From the NCBI RefSeq assembly GCF_020531845.1, contig NZ_JAJAVF010000002.1, forward strand, positions 1,337,543 through 1,401,542: DNA of 64,000 bases, given 5' to 3'. The position numbers and the translations under genes were made by a program. The notes beneath the pieces were generated by a model. It was not told where the DNA came from, ran no database searches, and saw only the letters and a program-made list of their open reading frames with translations. The stretch is from Methylobacillus methanolivorans. Lineage in GTDB: Bacteria > Pseudomonadota > Gammaproteobacteria > Burkholderiales > Methylophilaceae. This document shows, piece by piece, positions 30,680-41,944 of this stretch (position 1 is the stretch's first letter; every line of letters begins with the position of its first letter).

Positions 30680-31876
30680 TTACACTTCGCTCAAGCCGGG
30701 CTTTAACAAGCGCTGCGCGTGGCTAGCTGCCATCCACTCTTCGTTGGTCAAGGCCACCAGCACGGGGATAGCGCTGGCAGCAGAGGAAATCACCGTGGCA
30801 TCGGCTTGATTGGCAGCAAGCTCAATCTGAACACCTAGAAACGCCAGCCCTTGGATGATGCGCAGACGGATTTCGGCATTGTGCTCGCCAATGCCAGCCG
30901 TGAATACCAGCAAATCCAGCCCGCCAAGTGCTGCCACCATGGAGCCAATCTCGCGCACGATACGCCGCACATACAACGCCAACGCCAAGCGCGCACGCGG
31001 CTCTGTTGCCTCGCATTGCAGCAACATGCGTGGATCAGCAGCAATACCAGAGACGCCGAGCAAACCTGATTCGTGGTACAGCATTTCCCCCACCCTGGCA
31101 GGTGTCAGGTGCTCCACCTCCATCATGTGCAGCAACACACCAGGATCAAGCGCACCACTACGCGTACCCATCATCAAGCCATCTAGCGCAGAAAAGCTCA
31201 TGGTGGTCGCTACGCTCTGCAAGTCATGCATGCCACACAAACTGGCGCCGCTCCCCAGATGGGCAACAATGACACGCCCCCTGGCATGATCGCCAGCCAG
31301 TTCAGGCAGGTGCACTGCCATATACTCGTAAGACAAGCCATGAAATCCATAACGCCTGATGCCGCGCTCGAATGCAGCATAGGGCAACGGCAGGACTTGC
31401 TCGACTTCGGGCAGGGTATGGTGAAAAGCGGTATCGAAACAAGCGACCAGCGGTAGGCTGGGGTCGATTTCCAGCAACCGCTCTATCGCTTCCAGCGCAA
31501 AAGGCTGGTGCAGTGGTGCCAGGGGGATGTAGCTACGTAAATCACGCAGAACCTCATCATTAACAAGCACGGGCTTGAAGTAACGGCTGCCACCATGCAC
31601 CACACGGTGCGCAATCGCCACGAGAACATCATCCTGTAGTTGTACCTGGGTGCGCTCAATGATATGACGCAATGCCTCTGAGTAAGGATGCTCGCTACCC
31701 AGCGCTATGGCGTGTGGCGTTGTCACGCTATCGCCATAGGTCGGGCCGGAGCCAAGAATGCCATCCACCTTGCCGTTCCAGCGCGGCTTACGTGGGATCA
31801 CGGCCTGGCTGATATCGAACAAGCCAAACTTGATGCTGGAAGAACCGCAGTTCAGCACCAACACCCATTGGCTCAT
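30680..31876 (-). CDS. ackA: Acetate kinase
   Basis: Interconverts acetyl phosphate and acetate with ADP/ATP. The 398 residues show the ASKHA motifs: VLNCGSSSIKF, AHRVVHGG (substrate arginine), FDTAFHHTLP, YGFHGLSYEY and HLGSGASL. It overlaps the upstream pta-like gene by 4 bases, giving the classic pta-ack pair for conversion of acetyl-CoA to acetate and ATP. Confidence 0.95.
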   Translation of the reverse strand: MSQWVLVLNCGSSSIKFGLFDISQAVIPRKPRWNGKVDGILGSGPTYGDSVTTPHAIALGSEHPYSEALRHIIERTQVQLQDDVLVAIAHRVVHGGSRYFKPVLVNDEVLRDLRSYIPLAPLHQPFALEAIERLLEIDPSLPLVACFDTAFHHTLPEVEQVLPLPYAAFERGIRRYGFHGLSYEYMAVHLPELAGDHARGRVIVAHLGSGASLCGMHDLQSVATTMSFSALDGLMMGTRSGALDPGVLLHMMEVEHLTPARVGEMLYHESGLLGVSGIAADPRMLLQCEATEPRARLALALYVRRIVREIGSMVAALGGLDLLVFTAGIGEHNAEIRLRIIQGLAFLGVQIELAANQADATVISSAASAIPVLVALTNEEWMAASHAQRLLKPGLSEV

Positions 31877-32829
31877 GGCGGGCTCTCACGGTAATGATCG
31901 GCGAGTATGACTGCCACGGCGCAGGAGGCCAAACGACTGGGCTTGGGATCAGCACGACTAGTCAGCACCACCGGCACCTTGACCCCAAGCACAATGCCCG
32001 CGCTGTGGGCATTGCCCAAATATTCCAGTTGTTTGGCGAGCATATTGCCACTTTCGAGGTCTGGCGCGACCAAAATATCTGCTACACCAGCAACCTCGGA
32101 GCGTATGCCCTTGATCTGTGCTGCCTCGCTGGAAACTGCATTATCAAATGCCAGCGGCCCATCCAGCACGCCGCCAGTGATCTGCCCACGGTCCGCCATC
32201 TTGCATAGCACAGCAGCATCCAATGTTGCTGGCATATTTGGCGAAACCGTTTCCACTGCTGCCAGCAATGCCACCTTGGGAGAAGCCACACCAAGTACAT
32301 GTGCAAGATCGATGGCGTTTTGCACGATATCGGCCTTGGCCAGCAGGTCAGGCGCAATATTGATGGCGGCATCGGTAATAATGAAGGCACGCGGATAAGT
32401 CGGCACGTGCATAAGGAAGCAATGCGAAACACGGCGCTTGGTGCGCAAGCCCGCACTGGAAGGCAAGATGGCGGACATCAGCTCATCGGTATGCAGGCTG
32501 CCCTTCATCAACGCCTGCACCTTTCCTGCCGCCGCAAGCTCTGCACCTCGGGCAGCTGCTGCATGGCTATGCGGCACATCGTCAATCTCGACACCATCCA
32601 GCGCAAGCCCATGCTGCGCAGCCACAGCCTCAAGACGCGCACGCGGCCCGATCAGCACAGGCGTGATCAGGCCGAGCGCCTTGGCCTCCAACGCCGCTTC
32701 CAGGCTGACAGCATCACAAGGGTGCACTACCCCGGTACGCACCGAGGGCAAAGCTTGCGCGTAAGCAATCAACTCCTGCAACAAATCCTGGGAATGCCCT
32801 GGATTAGCCAGGGGTAAGGCTTGTAACAT
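31873..32829 (-). CDS. Phosphate acetyl/butyryl-transferase
   Basis: This 318-residue protein is a short PTA_PTB-family enzyme: GLITPVLIGPRARLEAVA, ALMKGSLHTDELM and LESGNMLAKQLEYLG are typical. It converts acyl-CoA and phosphate to acyl phosphate, which the overlapping ackA uses. Whether acetyl or butyryl is preferred cannot be read from sequence; with ackA as partner, acetyl is likely. RBS AAGGAG lies before the ATG. Confidence 0.88.
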   Translation of the reverse strand: MLQALPLANPGHSQDLLQELIAYAQALPSVRTGVVHPCDAVSLEAALEAKALGLITPVLIGPRARLEAVAAQHGLALDGVEIDDVPHSHAAAARGAELAAAGKVQALMKGSLHTDELMSAILPSSAGLRTKRRVSHCFLMHVPTYPRAFIITDAAINIAPDLLAKADIVQNAIDLAHVLGVASPKVALLAAVETVSPNMPATLDAAVLCKMADRGQITGGVLDGPLAFDNAVSSEAAQIKGIRSEVAGVADILVAPDLESGNMLAKQLEYLGNAHSAGIVLGVKVPVVLTSRADPKPSRLASCAVAVILADHYRESPP

Positions 32830-32933
32830 CAGTAGCTCCTTACGACATAAATGGCAGTGGATGTATCACGCAGACAATCTGTGATTGAGAGGATACGCCG
32901 CGAGCAAGGCCGCCTTATCTCCTAGGCATCCGC

Positions 32934-33332
32934 TCACGCAGGCGTCCAAGTGCCCTTCTGAATGAATTCCACTTTGTACCCATCCGGGTCTTCAACAAAA
33001 GCAATCACCGTCGTGCCATGCATCATCGGCCCAGCCTCACGTACTACCTTGCCGCCCGCCTGCTTGACCGCCTCACAGGCTGCATAGGCATCGTCAACTT
33101 CAATCGCGATGTGGCCATAGGCATTACCCTTGTCATAACTTTCGGTGCCCCAGTTATAGGTCAACTCAATCACAGCTTGATCGGCCTCGCTACCATACCC
33201 GACAAATGCCAAGGTGAATTGGCCATCAGGATACTCATGCCGGCGCAACAACTTCATGCCTAGCACATTGGTATAAAAGGTAATGGATTTTTCCAGATCA
33301 CCTACCCGCAACATGGTATGTAATATACGCAC
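32934..33332 (-). CDS. gloA: Lactoylglutathione lyase (glyoxalase I)
   Basis: Converts the glutathione hemithioacetal of methylglyoxal to S-lactoylglutathione. The N-terminus [20 protein letters not shown] and metal ligands (His near the start, Glu in the [10 protein letters not shown] strand, His in YGHIAIEV, Glu in YKVEFIQKG) match GloA. I chose the GTG at 33332 because it gives the family start, 132 residues, with GGAGAAGG upstream. An ATG at 33356 is upstream of that RBS. Confidence 0.95.
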   Translation of the reverse strand: MRILHTMLRVGDLEKSITFYTNVLGMKLLRRHEYPDGQFTLAFVGYGSEADQAVIELTYNWGTESYDKGNAYGHIAIEVDDAYAACEAVKQAGGKVVREAGPMMHGTTVIAFVEDPDGYKVEFIQKGTWTPA

Positions 33333-33508
33333 GGCACCTTCTCCATACTGATTCAAAGCTTCATTATAACCATACTGAATTCAGGCTTTATGAGAGAAAA
33401 CCTTATCTTTTATGTTTAATATGGCTTCAGTCAGATTGACTTAGCTCAATCTCATCCAATACGATTGCGCCCATCATAAAATTATAGTTATGAGTAAAAT
33501 AGCTAACG

Positions 33509-33823
33509 ATGGCGAATAATTGGAATATCCCTGATTGGCTGGAAATCGAGGTTCGTGCGAGAGACAAGGTATGCGTGTATTGCAGTACTCCCTTCACGCA
33601 TTCGCAAGTTTCAAGAAAATCCGCTGCAAGCTGGGAACATATAATTAACGATGAAAAAATAATCACCAGAGAAAACATCGCTCTTTGCTGTTGTGGATGC
33701 AACGCAAGCAAAGGACAAAAGCAGCTTTCTGTGTGGTTGCAGTCGAACTACTGTCAAGAACGTGGAATAACTAAAGAATCTGTGGCTCTAATAATCAAAC
33801 AAGCAATTGCTAATGGGTTATAA
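33509..33823 (+). CDS. HNH endonuclease-like protein
   Basis: This 104-residue protein has a zinc-finger CVYC (about 22-25), the HNH histidine in SWEHIIND, the asparagine in ITRENIALCC, and CGCNASKG, which together make a complete treble-clef HNH motif. Such small stand-alone HNH proteins are often of mobile origin. The gene and its flanks (about 33360-33890) are clearly richer in A+T than the surroundings and the gene is alone on its strand, which suggests transfer. The RBS is weak. Confidence 0.75.
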   Translation: MANNWNIPDWLEIEVRARDKVCVYCSTPFTHSQVSRKSAASWEHIINDEKIITRENIALCCCGCNASKGQKQLSVWLQSNYCQERGITKESVALIIKQAIANGL

Positions 33824-33891
33824 ATTTCGCTATTCCCTACGCAAGTAGCAACATAATTGAAAAACTAAAAAACAACCTCACTATCCCAAAT

Positions 33892-35238
<1,347 letters not shown>

Positions 35239-35252
<14 letters not shown>

Positions 35253-36576
35253 TATCAGTGCCACCCACCACCACGGTAACCAGTTTGTTTGGGTCTATGC
35301 GGCGGCTGAACGCATCCTTGATTTGGGCAGCCGTCACCGCCTCCACCTTGCCGTTGAACTCATCGAGATAATTCAGCGGCAACTTGTAGAAACCAATCAC
35401 GGCAAGATAATCGAGGATCTTGCTGTTGCTATCGATACGCAGCGGGAAACCACCGATGATGTTCTGCTTGGCGGCTTTAAGCTCGGCCTCGGTCACGCCC
35501 TGGCTAATAAATTTGTCCAGGGTTTCGCGCACCAGCTTGAGTGCATCCTCGGCCTGGTCACGCTTGGTCTGCAAACCGATCTGAAACTGCCCCAATTGCT
35601 GCATGGGGATGAAATAGCTATAAACGCTGTACACTAGGCCCCGCTTCTCACGCACCTCTTCAGTCAAGCGCGAAACAAAGCCACCACCACCGAGGATGTA
35701 ATTGCCAACATACAGTGCAAAGTAATCTGCATCACCACGCTTCACGCCAGGATAAGCTAGCAAAATATGTGACTGGCTGGCAGGGTGTGGAATACGGCGC
35801 TCCACCGCAGCCTGCGGATAACTCACTTCCGGCAGCTCGGCAACGGCAGGACTATCAGGCAAGCCAGCGGAAATACGCTCGGCGATAGCCTTGGCTTGCT
35901 CCGGCGTCATATCGCCCATCAAGGCAATCACGGCATTCTTTGCGCCATAGTATTGGCGATAGAACTGCTGCAAATCTGCTGCAGCCAATGCATTGACCGA
36001 CTCAGGTTCGCCCTCTTCGTCCACCGCATATGGATGATTGCCATACAAGGCTTTCAGCAAGGCGCGATTGGCAATGCTCGCTGGCTGGGTAGCGGCTTCC
36101 TTCAGGCCTGCAATGATGCGCGCCTTTTCACGTGCCAGCGTAGCCTGGGGGAAATCAGGTTGGTGCAGTATCTTGGTATAGATATCTAATGCAGCATTCT
36201 GCTCGCGCACGCTGCTCAAGGTACGCAGCTTGAGGGCTGCACGGTCTGCATCCAGCTCACCCCCGAGCACCGCACCAACATCCGCCATGCCATTGGAAAT
36301 CTGTTGATCGGTCAGGCCACCAGCCCCCAAGGTCATGAGATAGCGTGTAATGCCTGCCAGGCCTGGCTTGCCAGCATCGCGTGCACTGCCTGCGGCAAAA
36401 TTGGTGCTGATATCAATGATGGGCAGGTCATGATTCTCGACAAAATACACTTCACTGCCCTGACTGGTTTGCCAGTGCTGGATGTTAAGGGCAGCATGGG
36501 CTTGCAGGGCAACCAGCCCAGCAGCAACGACGAGCGCCTGCTGCGCGCGCCGGACAAGGGAAAGATTAATGCGCAT
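35239..36576 (-). CDS. M16-family peptidase-like subunit, non-catalytic
   Basis: This 445-residue periplasmic protein has a signal peptide (MRINLSLVRRAQQALVVAAG to AHA) and the M16 fold, with RIPHPASQSHILLAYPG and VREKRGLVYSVYSYF. At the zinc site it has GLAGITRYLM where active M16 enzymes have HxxEH, so it should be inactive, acting as partner of the next-upstream M16 gene, as in heterodimeric M16 (processing-peptidase-like) enzymes. The ATG at 36576 overlaps the upstream gene by 11 bases. Confidence 0.9.
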
Positions 36577-37948
36577 GTGGCTTGCCTTTTGGTTTTGCAT
36601 TGGGGTCTATCGGTTGTGGGTCTAGCGTGGCAACGGTCATGCTGTCCCTGACCAGGTATTTACGCGCCACCTCCTGCACCTGCTGTGGCGTTACCGCCTG
36701 CAACTTGGCAGGGTAAGTTTGCAACGTGCGCCATGAAAAGCCGGTAGTCTCCAGCCGGCCAATCTGCATGGCCTGGTAGAACACGGAATCACGCTGGTAC
36801 ACATCAGCGGCAATCACCTGCGCCTTGACGCGCTGCAACTCTTCCTCAGTAACACCATCCTGCTTGATACGCTCCACTTCATTAATCAGCGCGGCTTCCA
36901 GCTCAACTACAGTCTTGCCTTCGCTTGGGGTACCTTCCAGCTCGAACAAGCCCACTTGTCCCCGTTGAATCAGGTCATACCCAGCGCCTACATCGACAGC
37001 AAGCTGCTGTTGACGTACGAGGTTTTGATTCAAGCGTGCCGAGGCATTCCCATCCAGCACACCGGCGAGGATTTCCAGGGCATAAGGCTCCCAGTCTTTG
37101 TCGGCATCCCGTAACACCGGCACATGAAAACCCAGGCGCACATAAGGCAGCTCGGCCGGCACCTTCACGACCAGGCGGCGCTCGCCTATCTGCTGCGGCT
37201 CAAGCTGTGGTTTGCGTGCAGGCAGAGCATGTGGCTTGATTACGCCAAAATGCTGCTTGGCCAACTTGAGTACGGCTTGTGCATCCACATCGCCCGCCAC
37301 CACCAGGATGGCGTTGCTGGGCGTGTACCAGGTCTGGTACCACTCGCGAGCATCTTCTACCGTCATGTTCTCGAGATCATTCATCCAGCCAACAATAGGA
37401 CGGCCATAAGGGTGCGCCTGATAGGCTACGGCACTGAATTGCTCATTGAGCATGCCCTGTGGCTTGTCATCGGTACGCCAGCGGCGCTCTTCCATCACCA
37501 CCTTGATTTCCTTGGAGAACTCCTCCTTGGTCAGTTGCAAGTTGGCCATGCGGTCGGCCTCCAGCTTGATTGCCAGAGGCAATTGCGACTTTTCCAGCTG
37601 TTGGTAATAAGCGGTGTAATCAGTACCGGTAAAGGCATTTTCACGCCCCCCCGCCGCGGCTATCAAGCGCGAGAATTGCCCTGGCGGCACCGCCTTGGTG
37701 CCTTTGAACATCATGTGCTCCAGCACATGCGCAACACCGGTCTTGCCGTTAACCTCATCCACGCTGCCTGCGCGATACCATACTTGCGATACCACGACCG
37801 GCGCCCGGTGATCCTCCTGCACGATAACGCGCATGCCATTATCGAGCTTGAACTCATGCGTATCTGCTGCCTGGGCGGCGATTGGCATCAATGCCAGTGC
37901 CAGCCACACTCCTCGAATAAACACCTTGCGATTCTCCTTTAGCCGCAT
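36566..37948 (-). CDS. M16-family zinc metallopeptidase, catalytic subunit
   Basis: This 460-residue exported protease has a signal peptide ending near AQAAD and the inverted zinc motif HVLEHMMFKG (HxxEH), with the distal glutamate supplied by the KVVMEERRWR region. GRPIVGWMNDLENM is a common M16 segment. It pairs with the catalytically dead paralogue that overlaps its 3' end. Probable role: degradation of peptides in the periplasm. Confidence 0.92.
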   Translation of the reverse strand: MRLKENRKVFIRGVWLALALMPIAAQAADTHEFKLDNGMRVIVQEDHRAPVVVSQVWYRAGSVDEVNGKTGVAHVLEHMMFKGTKAVPPGQFSRLIAAAGGRENAFTGTDYTAYYQQLEKSQLPLAIKLEADRMANLQLTKEEFSKEIKVVMEERRWRTDDKPQGMLNEQFSAVAYQAHPYGRPIVGWMNDLENMTVEDAREWYQTWYTPSNAILVVAGDVDAQAVLKLAKQHFGVIKPHALPARKPQLEPQQIGERRLVVKVPAELPYVRLGFHVPVLRDADKDWEPYALEILAGVLDGNASARLNQNLVRQQQLAVDVGAGYDLIQRGQVGLFELEGTPSEGKTVVELEAALINEVERIKQDGVTEEELQRVKAQVIAADVYQRDSVFYQAMQIGRLETTGFSWRTLQTYPAKLQAVTPQQVQEVARKYLVRDSMTVATLDPQPIDPNAKPKGKPHAH

Positions 37949-38215
37949 TATTCATGCATTATAGCGGCAGTGCCTGATTGCCTGCACCACCAGCGCTACC
38001 AAGTTCCAGATGACAACAACCTGTCATACAACCATGCTCTGACCCAGCCGTTTCAGCATTAGTTCTTATAGCTGAGGCATATATGCATGAGAGATGTAGC
38101 AAGCCAATGACGGCTGGGCAAAATACTTGAAGATATGCCTAGAATATCCCGCTTATGCCAGTGCAAGCGCCTTGTTTTGCTTTAAAATATCGGCTTATTG
38201 CTAAAAACACACTCC

Positions 38216-39226
38216 ATGTTCGATTTTTTCAAAAAAGATAAAACCCCGCCTGTGCCAGCTCCTGAACCGGAGAAAATAGCGCCAGTCACACCTCAGGTAC
38301 CCACCCAGGAAAAACCCACCCTGAGCTGGACAGAGCGACTCAAGCGCGGCTTGGCCAAGACCCGCAGCCAATTGGGCCTGCAACTGGCAAGCCTGTTTGG
38401 TGGCGGCAAGATTGATGAGGATGTCTATGAGGAGCTGGAAACTATCCTCCTCACCTCCGATGTCGGCATCGCAGCAACTCAGGCACTGCTTGAGCAGATT
38501 CGTACCCGTGTCAAGCGCCAGAACCTCAACGACACCAGCCAGCTCAAGGAAGCACTCAAGCAATCCTTGCTGGAACTGCTGGCCCCGCTGGAAAAGCCAC
38601 TAGACAGCACGACGGCAAAACCTTTCGTCATCATGCTGGCTGGCGTTAATGGCGCTGGCAAGACCACCACGATAGGCAAGCTTGCCAACCTGTTCCAGGC
38701 GCAAGGCAAGTCAGTACTGATCGCGGCAGGCGATACCTTCCGTGCCGCAGCACGTGAACAGTTGCAAGCCTGGGGCGAACGCAACAATGTGCATGTCGTT
38801 GCCCAGGAAAGCGGCGACCCGGCTGCCGTGATTTTTGATGCCGTGAATTCCGCCAAGGCCAAGGGCATCGACATTGTGCTGGCAGACACCGCAGGCCGCT
38901 TGCCCACCCAGCTCAACCTGATGGAAGAAATCCGCAAGGTGCAGCGCGTAATCGATAAAGCCTTGCCTGGCGCGCCGCACGAGGTACTGTTGGTGCTGGA
39001 TTCCAACACCGGACAAAATGCCGTCACCCAGGTAAAAGCGTTTGACGATGCCTTAGGCGTCACAGGGCTGGTATTGAGCAAGCTGGATGGGACTGCCAAG
39101 GGTGGCGTCATTGCAGCGATTGCTCAATCTCGTCCGATTCCTATCCGCTATATTGGCGTAGGCGAGTCGATTGACGATTTGCGCCCGTTCAAGGCCAGCG
39201 AGTTTATTGATGCATTGTTTGAATAA
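38216..39226 (+). CDS. ftsY: Signal recognition particle receptor
   Basis: This SRP GTPase docks ribosome-SRP complexes at the membrane. After a short, charged, proline-rich N-terminal part (about 1-35), the NG domain shows GVNGAGKTTTIGKL (G1), DTFRAAA, ADTAGRLPTQ (G3) and SKLDGTAKGG (G4 region). From the ATG at 38216 (MFDFFKKDK) it has 336 residues. The acidic A domain of E. coli FtsY is largely missing, as in many betaproteobacteria. First gene of ftsY-ftsE-ftsX. Confidence 0.96.
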   Translation: MFDFFKKDKTPPVPAPEPEKIAPVTPQVPTQEKPTLSWTERLKRGLAKTRSQLGLQLASLFGGGKIDEDVYEELETILLTSDVGIAATQALLEQIRTRVKRQNLNDTSQLKEALKQSLLELLAPLEKPLDSTTAKPFVIMLAGVNGAGKTTTIGKLANLFQAQGKSVLIAAGDTFRAAAREQLQAWGERNNVHVVAQESGDPAAVIFDAVNSAKAKGIDIVLADTAGRLPTQLNLMEEIRKVQRVIDKALPGAPHEVLLVLDSNTGQNAVTQVKAFDDALGVTGLVLSKLDGTAKGGVIAAIAQSRPIPIRYIGVGESIDDLRPFKASEFIDALFE

Positions 39227-39250
39227 CCAGCAAAAGGAAACTAGGCGCGC

Positions 39251-39907
39251 ATGATACGTTTCGACCAGGTCAACAAGCGTTACCGCGGCAGCGACGATAT
39301 CTTGCGCAATGTGACTTTTGCCATTGAGCCAGGCGAGCTGGTATTCGTCACCGGCCATTCCGGCGCGGGTAAGAGCACCTTGCTCAAACTGATGGCAGGC
39401 ATAGAGCGTCCGACCAGTGGCACCGTATTGATAGGCAACCAGAACATCAGCAAGCTGCGTCCGCGCATGCTGCCCTACCTGCGCCGCAAATTCGGCCTGG
39501 TATTCCAGGATCACAAGCTGCTTTATGATCGCAACTGCTTCGAAAATGTCGCCCTGCCGCTTTACATCAACGGCATCACTGGCCACGAAGCTGCCAAGCG
39601 CATCCGTGCTGCACTCGATAAAGTAGGGTTACTTGCCAAGGAAAAAGCTATCCCGGTCACCTTGTCCGGCGGAGAGCAGCAACGGCTGGCGATTGCTCGC
39701 GCCGTGGTCAGCCGTCCTGCGATCCTCATCGCGGACGAGCCCACCGGCAATCTCGACGAGGAATACGCCACTGACATCATGACGCTATTCCGCGCGTTTC
39801 AGCAAGTTGGCGCTACCGTGATTATCGCTACGCACGATGCGCACAGCATTCAGAATATCCCGGCAAAAATCCTGCACCTTGATCATGGAAAGCTCTCGGT
39901 ATCATGA
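39251..39907 (+). CDS. ftsE: Cell-division ATP-binding protein
   Basis: The ATPase half of FtsEX, which drives septal peptidoglycan hydrolases. The 218 residues show Walker [10 protein letters not shown], the ABC signature [16 protein letters not shown] and Walker [19 protein letters not shown] precedes the ATG. It overlaps ftsX by 4 bases. Confidence 0.97.
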   Translation: MIRFDQVNKRYRGSDDILRNVTFAIEPGELVFVTGHSGAGKSTLLKLMAGIERPTSGTVLIGNQNISKLRPRMLPYLRRKFGLVFQDHKLLYDRNCFENVALPLYINGITGHEAAKRIRAALDKVGLLAKEKAIPVTLSGGEQQRLAIARAVVSRPAILIADEPTGNLDEEYATDIMTLFRAFQQVGATVIIATHDAHSIQNIPAKILHLDHGKLSVS

Positions 39908-40803
39908 AACACTGGATCAACCAGCACACCCAGGTCTGGCGTCTCGTTTTGTCGCGCATCATGCGCAACAAGCTCTCCACCATCATGATATGGAGCGTGA
40001 TTGGTATCGCGCTGAGCCTTCCAGCCATTCTCTACGTCGTGATCGACAACCTCAACCAACTGGCAGGTGAGGTCAAGAACGAACCACAGATCAGCGTCTT
40101 CATGAAGCTGGATGTGACATCAGCCGCATTGCAGGACTTCAAGAAAAAGCTGGAGCAGCATCCAGGTATCGCAAAACAGCAGTTTGTCAGCAGGGATACT
40201 GCGTGGAAAGAGATGCAAGAAGCGCAAAGCGTCGCCAGCCAGCTGGAGAAAAATCCCCTGCCAGATGCCTTTTTTATCGAGCCCAAAGATCATTCGCCAG
40301 ACGCGATTTCCCGGTTACAACATGAAATCGAGGGCTGGCCAGGGGTAGAACATGTGCTGGCAGATGCAGATTGGGCAAAGCGCCTTTATGCTGTGCTACA
40401 GCTAGGCAAGAAAGCCGTTGGGATACTTTCTTGCCTGCTTGGGTTTGCCCTGATCGCCATCATTGGCAATACCATTCGGTTGCAAATTGCCACCCAGCGC
40501 GAAGAGATTGAAGTCAGCAAGCTGATCGGTGCCACCGATGGCTTCATCCGCCGCCCCTTCCTTTATGCCGGCACGCTGTATGGCCTTGGCGGCAGTCTGC
40601 TTGGACTCGGGTTCGTCAACGGCATCCTTACAATCTTTAACCACTCTGTGGCCGATTTGGCAGAACTTTATGGCAGCAGCTTCATCTTAGTGTTACCCGG
40701 CTGGGAAATCAGCCTGGGAGTAATCGCATGCGCTATTGTGCTGGGTTGGCTGGGCTCTTATATTGCCGTCAACCGCTCACTGGCAAGCCTCAACCCCAAC
40801 TAA
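39904..40803 (+). CDS. ftsX: Cell-division permease-like protein
   Basis: The 299-residue membrane partner of FtsE: TM1 about 35-55, an extracytoplasmic loop with VFMKLDVTSAALQDFKKKLE, then three more membrane segments in the C-terminal half (about 165-290), with QREEIEVSKLIGATDGFIRRPF as the cytoplasmic coupling element. The start ATG overlaps the stop of ftsE (ATGA). Confidence 0.96.
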   Translation: MKHWINQHTQVWRLVLSRIMRNKLSTIMIWSVIGIALSLPAILYVVIDNLNQLAGEVKNEPQISVFMKLDVTSAALQDFKKKLEQHPGIAKQQFVSRDTAWKEMQEAQSVASQLEKNPLPDAFFIEPKDHSPDAISRLQHEIEGWPGVEHVLADADWAKRLYAVLQLGKKAVGILSCLLGFALIAIIGNTIRLQIATQREEIEVSKLIGATDGFIRRPFLYAGTLYGLGGSLLGLGFVNGILTIFNHSVADLAELYGSSFILVLPGWEISLGVIACAIVLGWLGSYIAVNRSLASLNPN

Positions 40804-40833
40804 TCAACCCAAGAACCCCGGACTACATTTACC

Positions 40834-41883
40834 GTGGCTGCACCGCGCCTGTTTCGCCATATCACTGCATGGATTACGAGCCATTTCGGCAAGGCGCCCT
40901 CTCAGCCCGGCACAGCCAATCTCCCTTGGGAAACACCTGCTGACCACGAGCAATTTATCGAGTTTCGCATCAGTCGCCGTACGCTGTATGCACTGATCTT
41001 CTCGCTAATTCTGCACCTGATCTTGTTCTTTGGTTTCATTATGCCCACCATGGACCAAGGGGAAGAAGCCGACAAGGAAGGCGGACAAAAAGAGCTGGTA
41101 GTCAGCTTGGCTCAGCCCGAGAAAAAGCCACAACAGGAGATGGCACCACCACCAGCCTCTGCACCACCACCGGTGGCAAAACCTAGTAAGACACAGAAAC
41201 AGCCACGCCCATCCAGCAAGCAGCCCAAGGTAATTACAGGCAAAGACAAACCGGTGCCGCAACCCGTAGAAAGGCCCACCCCGGCTCCAGCACCTGTGCC
41301 AACGCCGCCACGCCAGCAGGCACCCGATCCATCGCAATATTCAGATATGGCTTCATACATGAATGCGATGCGCGAATACCGCAGCTCCACTGACAGCAAC
41401 TATGCCGCCATGATGGAAAACCAGCGCGCGCAGCGTGAATCAGGCAACCGCTCACTCTCAGAAGAAGAAAAGCGCGACGAAACCATCAAGAAGAACCTGT
41501 CCTCAGGTGCAAGCGGGGTGTTCCGTATCCTCAGCATGAGCAATTACACCTCCACGTTCGAGTTCCGTGGCTGGATCAACGATTTCAGTACCGCCAAGCG
41601 TGAAGTGTTCCAGATTGAAGCCAAGGCAGGCGAAGACATCCAGCGCGCTACCGTGCGCAAGATGATAGAGCTGATTCGCCGCCACTACTCGGGCGACTTC
41701 AACTGGGAATCGCGACAACTCGGACGTGTGGTCGTACTCTCCGCCCGCATGGAAGACAGCGCCGGATTGGAGGACTTTCTGATCAAGGAATTCTTCGGCG
41801 ATGGCGACATGCGCTACCTGGATATGCAGCGCCGCCGTCCACCAGGGCCGCCACCTGGACCACCGCGCTATCCGGTACCTTAG
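40834..41883 (+). CDS. TonB/TolA-like energy transducer, proline-rich
   Basis: This 349-residue protein has one membrane segment (about 51-69). It contains S57-x3-H61 within SLILHLIL, the SxxxH signature by which TonB and TolA couple to ExbBD or TolQR motors. A Pro/Lys-rich rigid stretch (about 95-165) follows, then a globular domain (about 225-330) and an odd tail rich in PPGPP. The GTG start is 30 bases after ftsX, so it may be co-transcribed. No exbB, exbD or receptor gene lies nearby; its partner is unknown. Confidence 0.7.
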   Translation: MAAPRLFRHITAWITSHFGKAPSQPGTANLPWETPADHEQFIEFRISRRTLYALIFSLILHLILFFGFIMPTMDQGEEADKEGGQKELVVSLAQPEKKPQQEMAPPPASAPPPVAKPSKTQKQPRPSSKQPKVITGKDKPVPQPVERPTPAPAPVPTPPRQQAPDPSQYSDMASYMNAMREYRSSTDSNYAAMMENQRAQRESGNRSLSEEEKRDETIKKNLSSGASGVFRILSMSNYTSTFEFRGWINDFSTAKREVFQIEAKAGEDIQRATVRKMIELIRRHYSGDFNWESRQLGRVVVLSARMEDSAGLEDFLIKEFFGDGDMRYLDMQRRRPPGPPPGPPRYPVP

Positions 41884-41944
41884 TAGCAGGCGCTTTTACT
41901 CGCCAGCATCATGCCTTGCGCATGCGATGACAATGAGGCAAACA

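Noticed and set aside
33427..33711. 94-codon frame opposite the HNH gene
   Set aside because: The plus-strand HNH protein has a complete zinc and catalytic motif; the opposite frame has none.
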